DNA from: CAG-488 sp963625295 | Lineage (GTDB): Bacteria > Bacillota > Clostridia > Oscillospirales > Acutalibacteraceae | Assembly: GCA_963625295.1 (NCBI GenBank) | Contig: CAVFTC010000002.1 | Span: 1-63,114, forward strand | DNA: 63,114 nt | Direction of reading: 5' to 3' | Part shown: positions 58,567-63,114 of the stretch, piece by piece | How positions within the stretch are numbered: position 1 is the first letter of the stretch | How the letters are laid out: each line of letters starts with the position of its first letter | Position numbers and translations under genes: made by a program | The notes under the pieces: model-generated | Seen by the model: the letters and a program-made list of their open reading frames with translations, nothing else | Told to the model about the DNA's origin: nothing | The model's database searches: none

Positions 58567-59667
58567 TTACTTTAGTTTTTTATAGATAGGGTTCAAGACC
58601 CTGCCGACAGCCGCATTGATTTTCGGCTCGGCTTTATATATCAATTTCATGTAATTTTTTTCAAGTAAATATATTCTCGCCAGCTCGATGAGCGTGCAGA
58701 CGATATAAACCGCAACGCACACAGCGACGGAATACGGAATAAGATACGGACTTTCCTTGAAGCTGCTGCCCTTTACAAGCTCGCCCCAGAGAAAGGAGCG
58801 GACATAGCTGTTGTCGTGAATCAAATATACGCCGAACGAGGCGGAGGAGATTATATTTATAGGCTTTGATGTTTTGATATTTGTGCTTTTAAATATCAAA
58901 AAAATCGGAATGGCGATGCAGACCGTGAGAAGAGACTGCTCGTTTGTGAACGAGAGCTTGTACTCCTCGGTGAAAGCCGAAAATATTTTTTTGTCCGCCA
59001 AATAAGTGAAAAGTAGACGAACAAAAACAGAAACCGCCGTTAGCAGCACGGCAACCGCAGCAAGCTTTTTGCGGCTGAAATTTTTGTCGTTTAGATATCT
59101 TTTTATGTAGCCGCCGATACTGTAAAGCACAAAAAATCTGACAAGGGCGTTGCCTTGAATATAGCCTGTCGTTACCGTCTCGACAACGAACCAAACGAAA
59201 ACGGCGACAAGAATTGTGCATAAATATTGCCGCTGCGACATTGCCCTCAAGGCTCGGTTTATAAACGGCGAGAACAAATACATAACAAAATATGCGCTCG
59301 CAAACCACCACTGGTTGGTTGAAAGAGGAAGCAGAGCGTCGGCCACCTTCGTCAAAGTGGTGACGGTTTCTCTGCCTGTCGCCAAAGCAATCAAAAAGCA
59401 GACGACGGAAAAGAAAAAAATTTGCAGCCACAGCTTGATAAGCTTAGGCAGTCGTATTTTTGATGCGTCAATGAGAAAATAGCCGGAAATCAAAACAAAG
59501 ATATAAACGCCGACCTTTCCGATAACGGACAGGGCAGCTATATAGAGACTGTTTACCCCCGGATCATTATAATACAAGCCGCTGTGAACAGCAAAATGGT
59601 GAAAAACAATCATAACCATGCTGACAATTCTCAGCAGCTCAAAATTTGAACTTCGTTCTTTTGTCAC
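58567..59667 (-). CDS. Acyltransferase family 3 membrane protein
   Basis: 366 aa with about ten helices. The family start is FELLRIVSMVMIVFHHFAVHSG, with the catalytic His in the HH pair of the first helix. It transfers acetyl or other acyl groups to extracellular sugars (OafA-like). The start is GTG 59667 with GGGGGAG upstream; an in-frame ATG 30 codons earlier would overlap lepB. It sits between lepB and rbgA and ends in its own terminator, so it seems inserted in the rplS-lepB-rbgA order. Confidence 0.85.
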   Translation of the reverse strand: MTKERSSNFELLRIVSMVMIVFHHFAVHSGLYYNDPGVNSLYIAALSVIGKVGVYIFVLISGYFLIDASKIRLPKLIKLWLQIFFFSVVCFLIALATGRETVTTLTKVADALLPLSTNQWWFASAYFVMYLFSPFINRALRAMSQRQYLCTILVAVFVWFVVETVTTGYIQGNALVRFFVLYSIGGYIKRYLNDKNFSRKKLAAVAVLLTAVSVFVRLLFTYLADKKIFSAFTEEYKLSFTNEQSLLTVCIAIPIFLIFKSTNIKTSKPINIISSASFGVYLIHDNSYVRSFLWGELVKGSSFKESPYLIPYSVAVCVAVYIVCTLIELARIYLLEKNYMKLIYKAEPKINAAVGRVLNPIYKKLK

Positions 59668-59692
59668 AATTCTCTCCCCCAAAAAGAATTTC

Positions 59693-60259
59693 TTAAAAAA
59701 CGGTAAAATTCGGCATAAGTCGGCACTTGACAACACCGAGGATATATCTCTCGTCAACGCAGCCGATCATCGGCGAACGGCTGTCGGTCGAATCGTTTCT
59801 GTTGTCGCCCATCAGGAAAAGCTTGCCCTCCGGAACGACCATCGGGAAGGTGTTGCCCTCCATCGCATAGGTCGGTGCAGCGACATACGGCTCGTCAAGC
59901 TCCGTTCCGTCAACATAAACCTTGCCGGTCGTGAAATCAATATCCACGGTCTGACCGCCCTTGGCAATTACCCTTTTTACTATAGGCTCATCGAAGGCAT
60001 TCGGCTGGGTGCTTATGACTATGTCGCCCTGCTCGATGTTACGGTTTATTGCCGAAACGATAAGCCAGTCGTTATTGTCAAGCGTGGGAACCATCGACTC
60101 GCCGTCAACTCCGACAAAGCGGAAGAAGAAGGTGAACATGACTGCAATTATAACAAGAGCCGATACAAAAACCGAAACGGTTTCATATATAAATGAGCCC
60201 TTCGGCTTGCCCTGCTCGGCAGGTTCGGTTGTCGTTTCATTTACAATTTTTTCATCCAT
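59693..60259 (-). CDS. lepB: Signal peptidase I (first copy)
   Basis: 188 aa. One N-terminal membrane helix, catalytic Ser in GESMVPTLD (about 55) and Lys in VKRVIAKGG (about 100), then GDNRNDSTDSR. It cleaves signal peptides outside the membrane. GCGAGGAAT lies before ATG 60259, which follows the stop of the second copy by only 3 bases. Nearly every motif is shared with that copy, including ITQPNAFDEPIVKR, so the two arose by duplication. Confidence 0.95.
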   Translation of the reverse strand: MDEKIVNETTTEPAEQGKPKGSFIYETVSVFVSALVIIAVMFTFFFRFVGVDGESMVPTLDNNDWLIVSAINRNIEQGDIVISTQPNAFDEPIVKRVIAKGGQTVDIDFTTGKVYVDGTELDEPYVAAPTYAMEGNTFPMVVPEGKLFLMGDNRNDSTDSRSPMIGCVDERYILGVVKCRLMPNFTVF

Positions 60260-60262
60260 GAT

Positions 60263-60889
60263 TTATTCCTCGCCCTGTTGAAGATTCTCGTATATATTCA
60301 TCTCGCCGAACGGAAGAACACGAATTGTCGCCCTTCCGAGAATGTAGCGGGTGTCAATAAAGCCTATGTCAGTGCTTCGGCTGTCAGTTGAATGCATTCT
60401 GTTGTCGCCCATAACAAAGACCATGCCCTCCGGAACGACAATCGGGAATTTGACATCGCCCGAGCGCTTTGTCAATTCGTTGATATAAGGCTCCTCAATC
60501 TCCTCATTGTCAATGAAAACCTGACCCGAAACGAAGTTGATATCGACCGTTTGACCCTCGGTTGCAATGATTCTTTTAACAATAGGCTCGTCAAAGGCGT
60601 TCGGCTGGGTGATGATAACAATATCGCCGTAGCTGTATTCGCTTTTCGGAATCGTCAAAAGCCAGTCCCCGTCCTGAAGAGTGGGAACCATTGAAGTGCC
60701 GACAACGCTTGTCGGGCGGCAGACGAAGGTGAAAATTATAAAGACAAGCACCAGTGCCGTCGTCACCGAGCTTAAAAGGTCATAAAGCTTTATCCAGCGT
60801 GAGCGTTCTTTTTTTGCCTGTTCCGGCGTTTTGCCGTTTTCAAGATATTCGCTCCAGCCTTCCTTAACATTGCGTCTGCTTAACAGCAT
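60263..60889 (-). CDS. lepB: Signal peptidase I (second copy)
   Basis: 208 aa. The N-terminal cytoplasmic part is longer (about 55 residues, basic and acidic), then one membrane helix, catalytic Ser in GTSMVPTLQDG and Lys in VKRIIATEG. AAGGAGGTG precedes ATG 60889. The gene follows rplS by 76 bases, as in many Firmicutes. Two closely related peptidases in tandem may differ in preferred signal peptides. Confidence 0.95.
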   Translation of the reverse strand: MLLSRRNVKEGWSEYLENGKTPEQAKKERSRWIKLYDLLSSVTTALVLVFIIFTFVCRPTSVVGTSMVPTLQDGDWLLTIPKSEYSYGDIVIITQPNAFDEPIVKRIIATEGQTVDINFVSGQVFIDNEEIEEPYINELTKRSGDVKFPIVVPEGMVFVMGDNRMHSTDSRSTDIGFIDTRYILGRATIRVLPFGEMNIYENLQQGEE

Positions 60890-60964
60890 TGAAGCACCTC
60901 CTTGTTCAAAATAAAAACAAAAGGGCATGGAACCACCGCCATACCCCTCAGCTCTTTGATTACA

Positions 60965-61312
60965 TCAGCCGATGCTCTGCTTAACCTTAGCAGCCTTACC
61001 GACTCTGTCACGCAGATAGTAGAGCTTGCTTCTGCGTACCTTACCTGTTCTGATAAGCTCGATCTTGTCAACATTGGGCGAATGAACGGGGAAAACCCTC
61101 TCAACGCCAACGCCGTAGGAAACTCGACGAACGGTAAAGGTCTGGGAAACGCCACTGCCCTTGATGGCAATTACGGTACCCTCGAAGGCCTGGAGTCTTT
61201 CTCTCTCGCCCTCACGGATCTTAACCCAGATTTTGATAGTGTTACCTACCTTGATTGCTTCGGAAACCTCAGGCTTGAGGCTGTCCTGTGCGATTAACTT
61301 AAGTGCGTCCAT
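60965..61312 (-). CDS. rplS: 50S ribosomal protein L19
   Basis: 115 aa. The conserved sequence is all present: VGNTIKIWVKIREGERERLQAFEGTV, then GVGVERVFPVHSPNVDKIE and RRSKLYYLRDR. It sits at the 30S-50S interface. GGGAGGTG lies six bases before ATG 61312. A promoter and a 120-base leader precede it. Confidence 0.97.
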   Translation of the reverse strand: MDALKLIAQDSLKPEVSEAIKVGNTIKIWVKIREGERERLQAFEGTVIAIKGSGVSQTFTVRRVSYGVGVERVFPVHSPNVDKIELIRTGKVRRSKLYYLRDRVGKAAKVKQSIG

Positions 61313-61435
61313 TACAGACACCTCCCATGGAATTTCAGGCGTTCTTAACGGTTAGACCGACAGAGGACCGTCCGCTTTAATGTTGGGCATTAAACCCCGC
61401 CAAGCCGACACTGCCGCCTTGGTGGTCACAAATGC
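61313..61435 (-). ncRNA. Possible structured leader of rplS
   Basis: The 5' untranslated RNA of about 120 bases has pairing segments (e.g. CCACCAAGGCGG with CTTGGCGGGG; AACATTAAAGC and others). L19 leaders that bind L19 and stop their own synthesis are known in Firmicutes; whether this matches that class was not tested. Confidence 0.4.
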
Positions 61436-61441
61436 TTTAAT

Positions 61442-61470
61442 ATATTACCATACGGCGAAATTTATTTCAA
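61442..61470 (-). promoter_or_regulatory. Promoter of rplS
   Basis: On the minus strand, TTGAAA (61470-61465), 17-bp spacer, TAATAT (61447-61442). Confidence 0.75.
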
Positions 61471-61562
61471 GTGTTTTTTGATGATTTATAAGAAAAATTC
61501 ATTAAAATTCACCAAAAATTTTTTAGGGCACAATATCTTGGTGCTATTCTCATTCGTTGCCA

Positions 61563-63114
61563 CTATTTTTGCATAGCGGTATATATGCAAATGTTTTCCG
61601 ACATGCTGTAAAGATACAGCCCCTCGCCGAATTGAGCCTTTCTCGTCATCGTAACTCCGTATTTTTCGGCAAGCTTTTCCACCTTCGGCAGTTCCCATTC
61701 TCTGAGAAGATAGAGACTTTTTTCGTTGTCAGTGCGCTTGTAGCCGTCCTTGACGCAGAGGTACTCGACGGGCTTCATCGGCTTTGAGCGGTCAACTCGC
61801 TTATACTGAACCAAATTGAGCTTATCGCCAGAAGCGACAATGATGTTCTCCGCTCCGTCCATGATTCCGCTAAGCCCGAACACAGAATAAACCGTGTCGT
61901 AGCCGTTGCCGAGCATATAGCTTGCAATTTGATGAGCCGTGGAATTTTCGTCCTTGCCCGCTTTTATTTCTTCAACAGTGCCGACGGCTCGGAAAACAAG
62001 CATTCCGGCGGTGAAAATAGCAATAAACGAAAAAATAAAGGTTCTTTGCTTCTCACATTTTACCAATATATATGAAACGCAAACCGCCAGAAGCGGATAG
62101 ATCATAAAATAATAAAGTGCACGGTTTACAACATCGGTAAAAATACCTGCGGCAAAAACGCTGACGCAGCCGAGTGTTAAAAGCATTACCAGCACAAAGC
62201 GACCCTGCTCAGCACAATTATTTTTGAAATAATCCTTGACGCAAAGAATAAATCCGATAAGAACAATCAGCAGAAAAACGGTCGAAACGGCAAGCCGAAC
62301 TCTCAACTTAAGAGCATCAAGACCGAAGGTCAAAACGACATATTCAATATTGTAATAAAATTTTTTAAAAAATTCTTTGAAGCTTTTAACCAACGCCGTT
62401 GTGCCGTAAATCGAGTTTTGATTTATCTCAATATGCTTCATCGCAACGAGTCCGGCAATGTTTGAAACAAAAACAATCGCTGAAAATAATGCAGAAGATG
62501 ATATTGTAAATTTTTTATCCCTGACCGAATAAATTATTATCAGCAGAACCTCGCAGGCGACGAGAGGCAGAGCCATAACCGCCGTTTGTCTGAGGCTTTG
62601 CATACCCGTACCGAAGCTGAGCGCAACGCCGACAACCGCCATAACAATATGTCTGGGCAAAAATTTTCCTTGACGAATTCTTATATAGCAGCCGTAAACA
62701 ATAAATGCATTGATGAGATAACAGGCGTAATAGCTTGCCATGGTAAAAAAAGCCTGCAGTCCCTGCTGACTTGTAGCCACATGAGCCTTGAGAAGCAAAA
62801 CCCCTATCAGAAACAGGAAGCCTGCCATGCGCTCATTATAAGAAAACAGCGTCCTTGTCATCCAATCATATGTCAGAACAATAAGCACGGTCATAATGCA
62901 AGAAGCAATTGCCATGGCAGTAAAGCCGTTTCCTGTTATCCCGTAAAACAATGCCGCCAAAACGGGAGTTGCCACAACATAAGTCTGATTGCCGAAAATC
63001 CAATCCTTCGGAAAAAGTGACTTTGCTTTCCACGCTTCCTTAGCATAATTGATATCATTATATATATCCCCGTCATAATACTCCGGGTTGCAGCTGAGGT
63101 TGACATAGAAAACC
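61563..63114 (-). CDS. Multi-spanning membrane protein, glycosyltransferase-like, 5' end outside the window
   Basis: The visible part is 516 codons; the frame continues past the right edge. The upstream part reads in frame (YYDGDIYNDINYAKEAW, then SLFPKDWIFGNQTYVVATPV), giving the Asp-rich loop and the W-x-x-G-N-Q motif seen in GT-C enzymes of the GT39/ArnT kind, so the GTG at 62975 is not the start. About ten helices follow, then a C-terminal soluble domain of about 130 residues. It could transfer a sugar or phosphoglycan from a lipid donor, but this is inference. Confidence 0.7.
   Translation of the reverse strand, partial: VFYVNLSCNPEYYDGDIYNDINYAKEAWKAKSLFPKDWIFGNQTYVVATPVLAALFYGITGNGFTAMAIASCIMTVLIVLTYDWMTRTLFSYNERMAGFLFLIGVLLLKAHVATSQQGLQAFFTMASYYACYLINAFIVYGCYIRIRQGKFLPRHIVMAVVGVALSFGTGMQSLRQTAVMALPLVACEVLLIIIYSVRDKKFTISSSALFSAIVFVSNIAGLVAMKHIEINQNSIYGTTALVKSFKEFFKKFYYNIEYVVLTFGLDALKLRVRLAVSTVFLLIVLIGFILCVKDYFKNNCAEQGRFVLVMLLTLGCVSVFAAGIFTDVVNRALYYFMIYPLLAVCVSYILVKCEKQRTFIFSFIAIFTAGMLVFRAVGTVEEIKAGKDENSTAHQIASYMLGNGYDTVYSVFGLSGIMDGAENIIVASGDKLNLVQYKRVDRSKPMKPVEYLCVKDGYKRTDNEKSLYLLREWELPKVEKLAEKYGVTMTRKAQFGEGLYLYSMSENICIYTAMQK

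Noticed and set aside
1..63114. tRNA or rRNA genes
   Set aside because: No cloverleaf T-loop motif or rRNA-like segment was found by eye; an automated scan could still find a short RNA.

Overview
The window looks like a chromosomal segment of an anaerobic, probably spore-forming gut Clostridium relative, close to the Ruminococcaceae/Oscillospiraceae. The evidence is an orphan SpoVAC protein and a SpoVB-type flippase, a secreted dockerin protein of the kind found in cellulosome-like systems, the order tig-clpP-clpX, the set rplS-lepB-rbgA-rnhB-yraN, GPH-type sugar transport and a GH78 rhamnosidase. This placement is inference; no rRNA or tRNA gene was seen. Two runs of N (29821-30002 and 30828-30837) show that this is draft sequence.

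Layout. At 0.2-2.2 kb lies nadE (minus). At 2.3-6.6 kb is a plus-strand sugar cluster (GPH symporter, membrane-anchored metallophosphoesterase, Gfo/Idh/MocA dehydrogenase), followed by tspO. At 7.3-12.0 kb is an efflux operon: a TetR regulator with its own promoter and two operator-like palindromes, an MMPL/RND transporter and a large lipoprotein. At 12.1-21.3 kb are a membrane-anchored beta-propeller protein, rpoC and rpoB (minus), with a clear rpoB promoter. At 21.6-28.0 kb is a minus-strand carbohydrate and exported-hydrolase group: TIM-barrel isomerase, GH78 rhamnosidase, exported PHP protein, exported lipase-like protein. At 28.2-33.2 kb are a flippase, a gap, a small secreted protein and lipoprotein facing a ribbon-helix-helix regulator, spoVAC, the dockerin protein and a PflX-like radical SAM enzyme. 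At 33.3-35.6 kb are a cyclophilin lipoprotein, alr and ybaK. At 35.7-38.6 kb a zinc-ribbon/PASTA pseudokinase and an alpha/beta hydrolase diverge.

At 38.6-39.5 kb is a gene-free island of repeats. At 39.5-43.0 kb a propeller/helical-barrel protein is followed by an FAD oxidoreductase. At 43.2-45.3 kb are two base-excision-repair glycosylases (nth, ogg) on either side of a cluster of DnaA-box-like 9-mers. At 45.4-48.8 kb is a heterodimeric ABC exporter. From 48.9 kb to the right edge the minus strand carries a GT87-like membrane enzyme, clpX, clpP, tig, a metallophosphoesterase, thrC, yraN, rnhB, rbgA, an acyltransferase, two tandem signal peptidases, rplS with a leader, and a multi-spanning protein cut by the window edge. 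Since nearly all core genes (rpoBC, tig-clpPX, rplS) are on the minus strand, replication probably runs right to left here.

The most distinctive non-genic feature is a set of intergenic repeat families. Family A is an approximately 166-bp nested inverted repeat with ends AAGGCAAYACCGCACAA, in four long and about ten shortened copies. Family B has TAGATTTTAGATG-like ends and repeatedly supplies the stop codon of a neighbouring gene. Families C and D are shorter palindromes. The best candidates for undescribed biology are the small regulator/secreted-peptide/lipoprotein locus at 30.0-30.9 kb, the zinc-ribbon PASTA pseudokinase, the propeller/helical-barrel fusion, the DnaA-box cluster and the repeat families themselves.
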